Part shown: piece by piece, positions 44,683 through 52,471 of the stretch
Numbering within the stretch: position 1 is the first letter of the stretch
Layout: the number at the start of each line of letters is the position of its first letter
Assembly: GCA_039555135.1 (NCBI GenBank)
Contig: CP114179.1
Coordinates: forward strand, 4,555,880 to 4,619,879
Direction of reading: 5' to 3'
DNA: 64,000 nt
From: Phycisphaeraceae bacterium D3-23
Lineage (GTDB): Bacteria > Planctomycetota > Phycisphaerae > Phycisphaerales > Phycisphaeraceae
Made by a program: the position numbers and the translations under genes
The notes under the pieces: model-generated
The model's database searches: none
Seen by the model: the letters and a program-made list of their open reading frames with translations, nothing else
Told to the model about the DNA's origin: nothing

Positions 44683-45777
44683 CTACTCCCGCTCGAACCG
44701 CCCGTCCGCCGTCGTCGTCTGCACCTCGCCATCCTCATCCACCGTCAGCACCAGCGTCCCCGTCACGCGCGGCCCGTCCTCCTGCGTCTCCGCCGTCAAC
44801 GCCACATTCTCCCGCGGCCGATTCCGCTCCCCACGGTGGGGGTGGTCGCCGATGTACCCGCCCGAATACTCGACATCGAACTCCAACAGCTCCAGCGTCA
44901 TCGTCCCATCCTCCACAACCCCGCGCATGTAGTTCAGGTCCGTCTGCGTCCCCCACAGCGCGCCGTGAACAATCTGCCAAATCCCATCGCGGTACGTCGT
45001 CGTGATCCGGTGGTGCTCCCCCGCCAGGTACACATCCACCCCGTGCTCAACCATCAGCGCCCACATCGCCGAGTCCGTCCCGTCGACCAGCATGCTCGCG
45101 CTCGAGTTCCGGCTGCGCACCGGCCCAACGATCGGCAGGTGCCCCTGCACCACCACAAACGCCGCATCCGCATGCTCGGTCAACACCCCGTCCATCCATT
45201 CCAACTGTTCCTCACCCACCGTGTACGCAAACCGCGGCCCCGCGTCCTCGAACGTGTCGAGCGTGATGACCAGCAACTCCCCGTGCCGCGCATAAAACGC
45301 CCGGCCCAGATGCCCCTCGGGCCCGTTGGTCGGCATCCCCATCTGCCGGGTCAGCTCGGCCGCGAACGCCCGCGCGATATCCCCCCGCGCCAGCCCGCCA
45401 TCGTCCCCGTACTCGTGGTCCCCGGGCGCGAGGTAGAGCGTGATGTCGTGCGCCTCAAACCGCCGATTGAACCCGCCCCAATACTCCTCCGTCTTCTCCC
45501 GCACCTGCTCGCTACTATCCCACCACCGCGCATCCATGATGTCCCCGGCGTTCAGCGTAAAGTCCGGCCCCTCATCTTTCAGCCGCGCAAAAAACCACCC
45601 CAGCGCCTCCTCCCACCCCGGCTGCGGGTTCCCGATGTTCCAGTTAAACAAGTCGGGGACAGACGTAAATCGGACGGGCTCGGCTTCCTGGGCGTGCGCC
45701 GTCGGGGCCGTGCATCCGTGGAGCAAGCAGGCCAGTACCAGAAGCAGCAGGTGTCGAGGTGGTTGAAGGGTCTTCAT
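44683..45777 (-). CDS. Lipoprotein metallophosphoesterase
   Basis: 364 aa from ATG 45777. Signal with lipobox LLHGC. Motifs for the di-metal site: FTLNAGDIMDARWWD, YLAPGDHEYGDDGG near residue 110, VVQGHLPIV near 200 and YLAGEHHRITT near 245. Predicted lipid-anchored periplasmic or outer-membrane phosphoesterase; substrate unknown. Fourth metallophosphoesterase in the window. Confidence 0.8.
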   Translation of the reverse strand: MKTLQPPRHLLLLVLACLLHGCTAPTAHAQEAEPVRFTSVPDLFNWNIGNPQPGWEEALGWFFARLKDEGPDFTLNAGDIMDARWWDSSEQVREKTEEYWGGFNRRFEAHDITLYLAPGDHEYGDDGGLARGDIARAFAAELTRQMGMPTNGPEGHLGRAFYARHGELLVITLDTFEDAGPRFAYTVGEEQLEWMDGVLTEHADAAFVVVQGHLPIVGPVRSRNSSASMLVDGTDSAMWALMVEHGVDVYLAGEHHRITTTYRDGIWQIVHGALWGTQTDLNYMRGVVEDGTMTLELLEFDVEYSGGYIGDHPHRGERNRPRENVALTAETQEDGPRVTGTLVLTVDEDGEVQTTTADGRFERE

Positions 45778-46153
45778 GATTAATGAGTCTATCCCATGCG
45801 GCACGCTCCCGCCCCCGCACGAGCCCGCCGCCCCAGCATGCGACCCGGCGTTCGGTCTCGCGCCCGCAAGCCCACGGCTTTGAGGGGCGCGGCAGCGACC
45901 CGAAACGCCGTGGGGAGGTTCGGGTGTTACGGCGACTCGCTCCCACGCCGACGCAGAGTCCGCGGAGCGTCTGATACCCCAACCCTACGCATTTCACATC
46001 ATTTCCCATCTTCGCAGGCAACTTCTCCCTCCTTCGCAGGAGAATAGTGCTGTTCGAGCACCGACGGGCAAACCCACCGCAGCCGCGCGATGGCGATGCA
46101 CCTTTGTCAACGCGGCCCCTATCCCCTATCCCCCACACCCCGAGGCCCAAGCG
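45778..46153. other. 376-bp non-coding region
   Basis: I see no convincing gene. It has the phrase GCCGACGCAGAGTCCGCGGA (from about 45948), a near-copy of text at 12757-12780, and CCTTCGCAGGAGA-type short direct repeats (CTTCGCAGG at 46012 and 46034). The metzincin promoter should lie in the AT-richer 45985-46150 segment. Confidence 0.5.
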
Positions 46154-46987
46154 ATGTCAAAGAAATCCGTCTCCATGCCAAGTTTCGATGCCGAACTCAA
46201 CACCAACGTGTGTGACCGGTACAACAACGCGGACCTGACGATTACCCTGAAGATCCAGCTCAAGCCGGTCGACCCCGACGGCGGCAAGGCCCGGGGCGAG
46301 CACCACGACTACGGGGACGCGACCGAGCCCAAACGAAAGACCATCAAATGGACCAACGCGAGCTGGGTGGCGTGGAAGTCGCGCTTCATCCGTAGTGCGC
46401 AGCGCTACTGGCACGGCAAGTTTTGGCTGGCCAACAACTTCAATTGCCTGACGTATGAGGACCGTGGTACCGAGTATCGGCCCAACCTCTATTGCCGGTT
46501 CCGCCTCCTCGAAGCCGACAGCGTCGCCTCGGCCCACGAGACCATCGAGGTGGTCCGCCTGCATCGCAGCGAGAAATGGATGGGCTCGCATTCCACGCTC
46601 TTTAACTCCCTTGACATCGAAAACTACGCCGCATTGAGCGACAGCAAGGGCAACAAGATCTACCAGCGCGCCCATGTCCACGAGGTAGGGCACCTGCTCG
46701 GGCTCGGGCATGTCGACGAAGGCAAGGCACACTGTCCCGCCAGCAATACCAACGCGTCTGCGTGTTATGGCGTGGCCGACGAAGATATGTACTCGGTCAT
46801 GGGCAGCGGCATGCAGCTACGCACCGAGTTCGCCAACCCCTGGCGCCGTGCGGCGGTCCGGCTCACTCGCAAAGGCAGCGCCGGCACGATGTCCGACTGG
46901 AAGGCCAGCATGAAACGCATCTACCCCCGAAATCACTGGGAAATCCTCTCGAATGCCAAAATCACCAGACGCCCCAGTCGCAAATGA
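46154..46987 (+). CDS. Metzincin-type zinc metalloprotease homolog
   Basis: 277 aa. The zinc site is HEVGHLLGLGHVDE (residues ~176-189), which is the extended HExxHxxGxxH of metzincins, followed by a Met-turn-like YSVMGSGMQL near 217. Cysteines occur around NCLTYEDRG and YCRFR (mid-protein) and HCPASNTNASACYG. The N-terminus (MSKKSVSMPSFDAELNTNVC) has no signal peptide, so if secreted it uses another route. Lower GC than neighbours. Function unknown; effector or toxin is one possibility. Located at the edge of a repeat-rich patch. Confidence 0.7.
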   Translation: MSKKSVSMPSFDAELNTNVCDRYNNADLTITLKIQLKPVDPDGGKARGEHHDYGDATEPKRKTIKWTNASWVAWKSRFIRSAQRYWHGKFWLANNFNCLTYEDRGTEYRPNLYCRFRLLEADSVASAHETIEVVRLHRSEKWMGSHSTLFNSLDIENYAALSDSKGNKIYQRAHVHEVGHLLGLGHVDEGKAHCPASNTNASACYGVADEDMYSVMGSGMQLRTEFANPWRRAAVRLTRKGSAGTMSDWKASMKRIYPRNHWEILSNAKITRRPSRK

Positions 46988-46998
46988 ACGACACAACA

Positions 46999-47025
46999 AC
47001 GACCCGCGACCGTCGAGGAGCGGAC
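46999..47025. repeat. Half copy of the family A arm
   Basis: ACGACCCGCGACCGTCGAGG... matches one arm of the element at 33776 and 43676; no second arm follows within 60 bp. Confidence 0.5.
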
Positions 47026-47112
47026 ACCCGCCGCAACCCATCGTCCCGAATCGGAAACGGCGCGTTTCGGATCGAAAACGCAGGGGATGGACTCTATAAC
47101 ACGGTTATCCGA

Positions 47113-47175
47113 CGGCGGGGTTGCAGGCGGACGCGGTGGCCCGGCGTTCCCCGGTCCCGTGGGATCGCGGCGCGA
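47113..47175 (+). repeat. GC-rich repeat J, copy 1
   Basis: About 63 bp, matching copies at 47773-47848, 48338-48461 and 49205-49317, all on the same strand. Contains GTGGGATCGCGGCGCGA. Lies 31 bp from the stop of the next gene. Confidence 0.75.
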
Positions 47176-47206
47176 TGTGACAGGCAACCGGCGGACAGCG
47201 TGGTGC

Positions 47207-47617
47207 CTATGGCCGTGCAACGATGATGACGAGCAACACCAAGGCACCGGACAACACGGCCGGCAGGCCGATCCCGCAGAGCAGGCACTGCACGAAGATC
47301 TTCGGGCTCAGCCGCCGCGATCGGCCGTCCTCGCCCGTGGGCAGCGAGCAGATGCGCCACACGCCGAACAGTTGCCAAAGCGTCAGGGGCACACACAATG
47401 CCGCCATGGCGAGGGCGGAGGGCATCTGCGGCGCGGGCGGGGCGGGGCGTACAGTTGCGACGACAAGGATCCCCACCCACACCCCGCAAAGCCAGATCAT
47501 CCCCGCCCCGTTGAGTGCACGCCGGAAGCCCCCCGGCTTGAGCGAACTCAGGTCCATCGGCGACCAGAACTTGGGCGGGACATAGAGCAGGTCGGCTTCA
47601 CCGGCATCGTCAGTCAT
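47207..47617 (-). CDS. Hypothetical membrane protein
   Basis: 136 aa. Four hydrophobic segments are plausible (around 38-56, 66-86 and 108-132). The N-terminus MTDDAGEADLLYVPPKFWSPMD is cytoplasmic-looking. No domain recognised. Flanked by repeat J copies. Confidence 0.55.
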   Translation of the reverse strand: MTDDAGEADLLYVPPKFWSPMDLSSLKPGGFRRALNGAGMIWLCGVWVGILVVATVRPAPPAPQMPSALAMAALCVPLTLWQLFGVWRICSLPTGEDGRSRRLSPKIFVQCLLCGIGLPAVLSGALVLLVIIVARP

Positions 47618-47772
47618 TGCTACCCCTCAAGAGTCTAGAAGTTGATTCACGGACCCGTCTACCTGAAGCGTCCGCCGGTTCGACAGATGCCGAGTATATC
47701 TGTTGATCGTGCGAAAGTGGTCGCTGGGCTGACAGGTGTTTGCTTGGCGTGCATGGGTGTTTTGTGGGTGTG

Positions 47773-47848
47773 GGGCGGCGGGCGGGGCGGGGTTGCAGGC
47801 GGACGCGATGGCCCGGCGTTCCCCGATCCCGTGGGATCGCGGCGCGAG
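47773..47848 (+). repeat. GC-rich repeat J, copy 2
   Basis: Same family as 47113. Followed by GGGCTTGGTCA, which is also present after copy 3; hicA ends 34 bp beyond. Confidence 0.75.
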
Positions 47849-47882
47849 GGCTTGGTCACCCGGCGCAGCGGATGCACAGGCC

Positions 47883-48110
47883 TTAGAGTGCTTTACGCAG
47901 TTCTTCCCGACTGATCTCGCAGTCCCGCAGAATCTTTCCCAAGAGCCCCGGGCCCAGGGTTTCACCGCGATGGACGGGGACGACCGTCGATCGGCCGTCG
48001 TCGTGGCGGACGAAGTGATGGCTCCCCCGGACGCGAATGACCTCGAAGCCGAACGCGCCAAGCGCCTTGAGCAACTCACTTCCGGTGATGCGTGGCTGCT
48101 TCTCGCTCAC
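47883..48110 (-). CDS. hicA: HicA-type toxin (putative mRNA interferase)
   Basis: 75 aa, HicA/YcfA dsRBD-like fold. GSHHFVRHDDGR near residue 29 holds the catalytic His. The gene overlaps hicB by 4 bp (ATGA) and lies downstream of it. Expected to cleave mRNA and be neutralised by HicB. Confidence 0.86.
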   Translation of the reverse strand: MSEKQPRITGSELLKALGAFGFEVIRVRGSHHFVRHDDGRSTVVPVHRGETLGPGLLGKILRDCEISREELRKAL

Positions 48111-48319
48111 GCCACGCGCATCCGCTGGATGCCGACGAACTCAAGCGTCTCGGGGTCGGTCCCGTGGACTTCCAGGCACAGCGCGATCGCCTCCCGCATG
48201 CGCTCCATCAGCTCGTCGAGCGACTTGGCCTGCGAGTGACACCCCGGCAAGGCCGGCACGGACCCGACGAGGTTGCCCTCCGAGTCCCGCTCGATCACGA
48301 TGTCGTATTCCTTGGGCAT
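48107..48319 (-). CDS. hicB: HicB-type antitoxin
   Basis: 70 aa, HicB-like partial RNase H fold: EYDIVIERDSEGNLVGSVPALPGCHSQAKSLDELMERMREAI. It lacks the C-terminal DNA-binding helix seen in longer HicB proteins. Upstream of hicA in a two-gene operon. Probably binds and inhibits HicA. Confidence 0.86.
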   Translation of the reverse strand: MPKEYDIVIERDSEGNLVGSVPALPGCHSQAKSLDELMERMREAIALCLEVHGTDPETLEFVGIQRMRVA

Positions 48320-48337
48320 ATCCCTATTCTAGCCGAT

Positions 48338-48461
48338 CCGGGGGTGGCCGTGGCATGCCGGAGCCGTCCCACGGGGGGCGGCGGGCGGGGCGGGGTAGCA
48401 GGCGGACGCGATGGCCCGGCGTTCCCCGATCCCGTGGGATCGCGGCGCGAGGGCTTGGTCA
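48338..48461 (+). repeat. GC-rich repeat J, copy 3 (long form)
   Basis: Adds an upstream part (GGGGGTGGCCGTGGCATGCC) shared only with copy 4. 19 bp upstream of the hicB start side. Confidence 0.75.
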
Positions 48462-48492
48462 ACCGCCATATTGAAAGGAGAGGAACCCAACC

Positions 48493-48575
48493 ACGAGCCG
48501 CGACCGTCTGGGAGCGGGCGAATCGGGTTGGCGACACCCCTTCCGGGGGTCCGCTCCCTCACGGTCGCGGCTCGT
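48493..48575. repeat. Family A palindromic element, intergenic copy
   Basis: 83 bp; arms 48493-48519 and 48549-48575; loop 29 nt. Nearly the same as the two in-gene copies. Confidence 0.82.
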
Positions 48576-48760
48576 TGATGGCAAGCCCCAACGGGCCGGG
48601 CGGACCCATGCAACACGTTCCGGGGGTGGCCGGCGTCTGAGCTTGCGAAGACCCGGGCGTGGCGGGGGACGGGCGTGAGTTACCCCTCGCGGTTCAACAG
48701 GTGCTGGCGTTCAAGGGCCCCCCGTCCCGGGGCATCGCGGACTCTGCCCCGGCCACCCGC

Positions 48761-49054
48761 CGCTACAGCGCCGTGATTTACCACTACAGAGCCGTTCTGT
48801 ACCGCTACAGCGCCGCAATTTACCACTACAGAGCCGCTCTGTACCGCTACAGCGCCGTGATTTACCACTACAGAGCCGCTCTGTACCGCTACAGCGCCGT
48901 GATATACCACTACAGAGCCGTTCTGTACCACTACAGCGCCGCGGTTTACCACTACAGAGCCGCTGCGTAGCGGTACAGCACCGTGTTCTACCGGTCGAGA
49001 GCCGCTTGCGACCGGTCGCGAGCCGTCTGCACGAGGTCGTAAGGTGTTGATACG
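48761..49054. repeat. 21-bp tandem minisatellite
   Basis: At least ten clean 21-bp units from 48761 to 48970, alternating CGCTACAGCGCCGTGATTTA- and CACTACAGAGCCGTTCTGTA-type (42-bp super-period), then four decaying units to about 49054. Several frames stay open through it, giving repetitive peptides; no gene is supported. Confidence 0.85.
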
Positions 49055-49204
49055 GGGCCGTCAGCGGCTGGCGCGTGGTCGTTCGAGCGTTATCCAGACG
49101 CACCCCCGGAAACCGCGCATCCCTGGAAGCCGCGCCCCCCCGGAAGTCTGCCATCCCCGGGAGGGCCGATCCCCCACCCGGTTCCGAGACCCCGGCGATA
49201 CGTT

Positions 49205-49317
49205 CCGGGGGTGGCCGTGGCATGCCGGAGGCATCCCACGGGGGGCGGCGGGAGGGGCGGGGTTGCAGGCGGACGCGATGGCCCGGCGTTCCCCGATCCC
49301 GTGGGATCGCGGCGCGA
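49205..49317 (+). repeat. GC-rich repeat J, copy 4 (long form)
   Basis: Long form as copy 3. Ends 20 bp from the ankyrin gene stop. Confidence 0.75.
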
Positions 49318-49337
49318 TGCCACGGCCACCAGCCGCT

Positions 49338-50645
49338 TCATCCTTCATTCAGCAGGGCTTCAACCTCCTCGATCGTAAAAAATTCGGCATACTCGATAGG
49401 GGTTTTGCCCTGACGGTCTTGGATGTGGGTGTCAGCACCCGCGCGGACTAAAGCGACGTACGCTTCAAGATGGTTTTCGATACCGGCGTAATGGAGCGCG
49501 GAGCGCCCTGCCGGGTCTGCTGCATCCGGATCCAGCCCTTGACTGATAGCGGCAAGCAGATCGCTTGTTTCGTCGTCATCTAACATCTCCCTAAGATAGA
49601 GAACAGTGAGGGTACATGTTGCAGGATGCTCAACGATCTTATGGACAAGCCAGGTATCGATCATGTGGTCATCAGCCCTTGAGATGTAATAGAACAACGA
49701 ATCATCTTCGATGGCGTCGTACTCAATCGTCGCTCCGGCTTGGTCAAGAATCTCGAAAGTCAACTTGAACTGGTCCAAATCGTACGCATCGACCAACTCA
49801 GAGCCTTTGTTCGGCCAGGCGCGAATCAATGCGGTCATGGCCGTTGAGAATTCGTTTTGGTAGTACCTGTAATCCCCTTCGTCTCCAAGAGGTTCCATGA
49901 CCATCTTCAGTATTCGAGGGTTGCCACTCATTGCGGCACGGACCAGTGGTGTATAGCGATGGCCGCCAATGGTTGGATATGCTCCTGCATCGAGGAGCAA
50001 CTCGATGATAGTGCTATCTTCATTATGTACCGCCCATCCCAAGGCGCTGGATGGACTGGAAGTGGGGTCAAACTGGCCGTGATTCTCGTTGGAAAGATGC
50101 GTGAAAGCACCGGCATCGAGAAGGATGCGTATGGCAAAGCTATTGTTGTCCTCTGCTGCGAAGAGCAACGGGAATAGGCCGAACCAATCGTGCGCTTGGA
50201 GGTTGGGATCAGCCCCCGCAGATAAAAGTACTTGGGCAACGGCAGCTTGATCCCGCTGTATGGCCCAGAGTGCATCAAGGTCTTCTGGCCTATCTTCATA
50301 GCTCGTAGGCTTCATGCACGCAAGCAGCGGGCTAGGAAAAACACCTGGCAACTGTAGGGCACGCTCACGATCTCCATGAGCGTATTGGTAGCGCCTCGCT
50401 TTTGTACTGAGCAATCCATCAGGGTCTGCGCCTTGTTCAAGCAGTTCGCGGACCCTCTCGATCTCACAATCGGCCGCTGCTTGGGTTAATGCAATCTCGA
50501 GCGCCATCGCTTCTTCCGGAGAGGGATACTGCTTCGGGTCAGGCGGATGGAGGTCCGCTTGTACGGACTCAAAGTGCCGACAACCCGCAGTGACAGCCAC
50601 AGTGGTGCAGACAAGCCAGAACGAGACGTGTAGTTTGAATCGCAT
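49338..50645 (-). CDS. Ankyrin-repeat lipoprotein
   Basis: 435 aa. Signal MRFKLHVSFWLVCTTVAVTAGC with lipobox. Ankyrin repeats from ~45 onward: ALTQAAADCEIERVRELLEQGADPDG, VAQVLLSAGADPNLQ, AIRILLDAGAFTHLS, IIELLLDAGAYP, and near the end GRSALHYAGIENHLEAYVALVRAGADTHIQDRQG. The gene is notably AT-richer than the genome around it, which suggests transfer. Function unknown; probably a surface protein-protein interaction module. Confidence 0.8.
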   Translation of the reverse strand: MRFKLHVSFWLVCTTVAVTAGCRHFESVQADLHPPDPKQYPSPEEAMALEIALTQAAADCEIERVRELLEQGADPDGLLSTKARRYQYAHGDRERALQLPGVFPSPLLACMKPTSYEDRPEDLDALWAIQRDQAAVAQVLLSAGADPNLQAHDWFGLFPLLFAAEDNNSFAIRILLDAGAFTHLSNENHGQFDPTSSPSSALGWAVHNEDSTIIELLLDAGAYPTIGGHRYTPLVRAAMSGNPRILKMVMEPLGDEGDYRYYQNEFSTAMTALIRAWPNKGSELVDAYDLDQFKLTFEILDQAGATIEYDAIEDDSLFYYISRADDHMIDTWLVHKIVEHPATCTLTVLYLREMLDDDETSDLLAAISQGLDPDAADPAGRSALHYAGIENHLEAYVALVRAGADTHIQDRQGKTPIEYAEFFTIEEVEALLNEG

Positions 50646-50862
50646 TTGTTCCCGATCAATGGTGATGTCATCAGGAAGAACAACGGACGGTAATGAGATT
50701 TCTTAGGCGCGCAATCGTCAAATCTCTCAATCGATACCCAAAATCTTACTACCTCATCCAAGTCCATGTCGCAGCATCCCGAGAGTTTGACGACGACAGT
50801 CTGGTCCGGGTGGGGGCTTCGGCGAGGTGGGCGAGACGCCCGCGCCACTGCGGAGCGGAGAA
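50646..50862. other. Spacer between ankyrin gene and metK
   Basis: 217 bp, AT-rich in its left half, no gene seen. It should contain the promoter of the ankyrin gene (transcribed leftward) and the metK terminator. Confidence 0.4.
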
Positions 50863-52185
50863 TTACAACCCCGCCGCCTTCTTGAACTTGCCCGCGATAT
50901 CCGTTTTTTCCCACGTGAACGTCTCGTGTTTTTTGCCGTTGATGGTGACGGTGCCGGGTTTGCGGCCGAAGTGGCCGTGGGCGGCGGTGGTGGAGAAGAT
51001 GGGGGCGCGGAGTTTGAGGTGTTTCAGGATGCCGGCGGGGGTGAGGGGGACGAGGTCGCGGACGATCTGGCGGATCTGGAGCTCGGGGATGCGGCCGGTC
51101 TTGTAGGTGTCGACGTGGATGGAGGTGGGCTCGGCGACGCCGATGGCGTAGGAGAGCTGGACCTCGCAGACGTCGCAGATGCCGGATTTGACGAGGTTTT
51201 TGGCGATGTAGCGGGCCATGTAGGCGGCGGAGCGGTCGACCTTGGAGGGGTCTTTGCCGGAGAACGCACCGCCGCCGTGCCGGCCGCGCCCGCCGTAGGT
51301 ATCGACGATGATCTTTCGGCCGGTGAGCCCGACGTCGCCGTGGGGCCCGCCGATCTCGAACTGGCCGGTGGGGTTGACGAAGACCTTGAGCGCGCCCTTG
51401 GGGATGCGAGTCTTGGCGGTGGGGTTGAAGACGAGCTTGGTGGTCTTCTTGTTGTAAAGCTTTGCGGGAAGGCACGGCGCGATGATGTGTTTGAAGACTT
51501 CCTGGCCGAGCTTCTTCTGCTTGGCGTCGCCGTTCCAGTCGGGGGTGTGCTGGGTGGAGAGGACGACGGCGTCGATGCGGACGGGCTTGTTGTGGATGTC
51601 GTACTCGACGGTGACCTGGCTCTTGGCATCCGGGCGCAGGCCCTTGATCTTGGGGGACTTCGCGCTGCGGACGGCGGCGTGCTTGGCGACCATCTTGTGG
51701 GAGAGGTCGATGGGCAGGGGCATGAGGTCGGCGGTTTCCTTGCAGGCGTAGCCGAACATGAGGCCCTGGTCGCCGGCGCCTTGTTCTTTGTCGACGCCCG
51801 CGCCTTCGTCGACGCCCTGGGCGATGTCGGCGGACTGGCTGTGGATGGTGCGGATGACGCCGCAGTTGTCGGCGTCGAACTGCATGCCGATGTCGCCGGT
51901 GTAGCCGATCTTTCGGATGGTCTCGCGGATGTCGTTTTCGATGTTGCCCAGGGCGAGGGCGGCCTTGGTGTTGTGGACCGTGATCTCGCCGCCGACCATG
52001 ACGAGGCCGGTGGTAACGAAGGTCTCGCAGGCGACGCGGGCCATGGGGTCGTGGGTGAGGAGGGCGTCGAGGACGGTGTCGGAGACGGCGTCGGCGACCT
52101 TGTCGGGGTGGCCCATGGAGACGGACTCGGAGGTGAAGAAGTAGTTTTCGTGAGGGGTCGCGGTTTTGGTGGGCTTCATGGCCAT
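50863..52185 (-). CDS. metK: S-adenosylmethionine synthase
   Basis: 440 aa from ATG 52185 (second ATG at 52179); makes SAM from methionine and ATP. Motifs: [16 protein letters not shown] near residue 23, [12 protein letters not shown] near 125, and [20 protein letters not shown] near 280. It is longer than E. coli MetK (384), the excess being mainly a loop around residue 235 and the C-terminus. No strong ribosome site. Upstream sequence has GGGTTTCGGG repeats. Confidence 0.94.
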   Translation of the reverse strand: MAMKPTKTATPHENYFFTSESVSMGHPDKVADAVSDTVLDALLTHDPMARVACETFVTTGLVMVGGEITVHNTKAALALGNIENDIRETIRKIGYTGDIGMQFDADNCGVIRTIHSQSADIAQGVDEGAGVDKEQGAGDQGLMFGYACKETADLMPLPIDLSHKMVAKHAAVRSAKSPKIKGLRPDAKSQVTVEYDIHNKPVRIDAVVLSTQHTPDWNGDAKQKKLGQEVFKHIIAPCLPAKLYNKKTTKLVFNPTAKTRIPKGALKVFVNPTGQFEIGGPHGDVGLTGRKIIVDTYGGRGRHGGGAFSGKDPSKVDRSAAYMARYIAKNLVKSGICDVCEVQLSYAIGVAEPTSIHVDTYKTGRIPELQIRQIVRDLVPLTPAGILKHLKLRAPIFSTTAAHGHFGRKPGTVTINGKKHETFTWEKTDIAGKFKKAAGL

Positions 52186-52471
52186 GGGGTATTGCGTTTC
52201 GGGTGCCGGGTTTCGGGTTTCGGGGGTGAGGAAAGCCAAGACGCCGGGGGTGGTGAGGGTGGGGCGGGCGTGCGATCCGTCGCAGGCGGAACCGCGTTTT
52301 TTAGCGGTTTTCATGGCTGTTCGCAAACGTGGCGGGGGTTATGCACGATGCTCGATGGATGCTGTAACGGGGCGGGGCGATTGTGCGTCGGGTTACTCCT
52401 CGCCGTCGCGCGTTCCGTCGCGTCGGCCGACCGACAAACTGCGGGCCTGTTGTGCCGCCGAGGATGCTGAC
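52186..52471. promoter_or_regulatory. Divergent metK / YceI-SUMF1 intergenic region
   Basis: 286 bp. GGGTTTC/GGGTGCC repeats (52197-52230) lie nearest metK. A hairpin AACCGC-GTTTTTTA-GCGGTT spans 52290-52309. I could not match it to a known SAM riboswitch. Promoters not assigned. Confidence 0.4.

Noticed and set aside
47642..47914. 90-codon plus-strand ORF reading through repeat J
   Set aside because: Much of it (VAGGRDGPAFPDPVGSRR) is the translated repeat; no homology recognised.
48659..48970. Repetitive 103-aa ORF (YHYRAVLYRYS repeats)
   Set aside because: Produced by the 21-bp minisatellite; open frames exist on both strands and no ribosome site is evident.
48761..49054. CRISPR array
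   Set aside because: Units are adjacent with no unique spacers; tandem repeats, not direct repeats with spacers.
47113..49317. Integron attC sites
   Set aside because: Repeat J is cassette-like in position but lacks the GTTRRRY/RYYYAAC core ends, and there is no integrase gene.
52186..52471. SAM riboswitch upstream of metK
   Set aside because: Only a short hairpin and GGG repeats; I could not find conserved SAM riboswitch elements.
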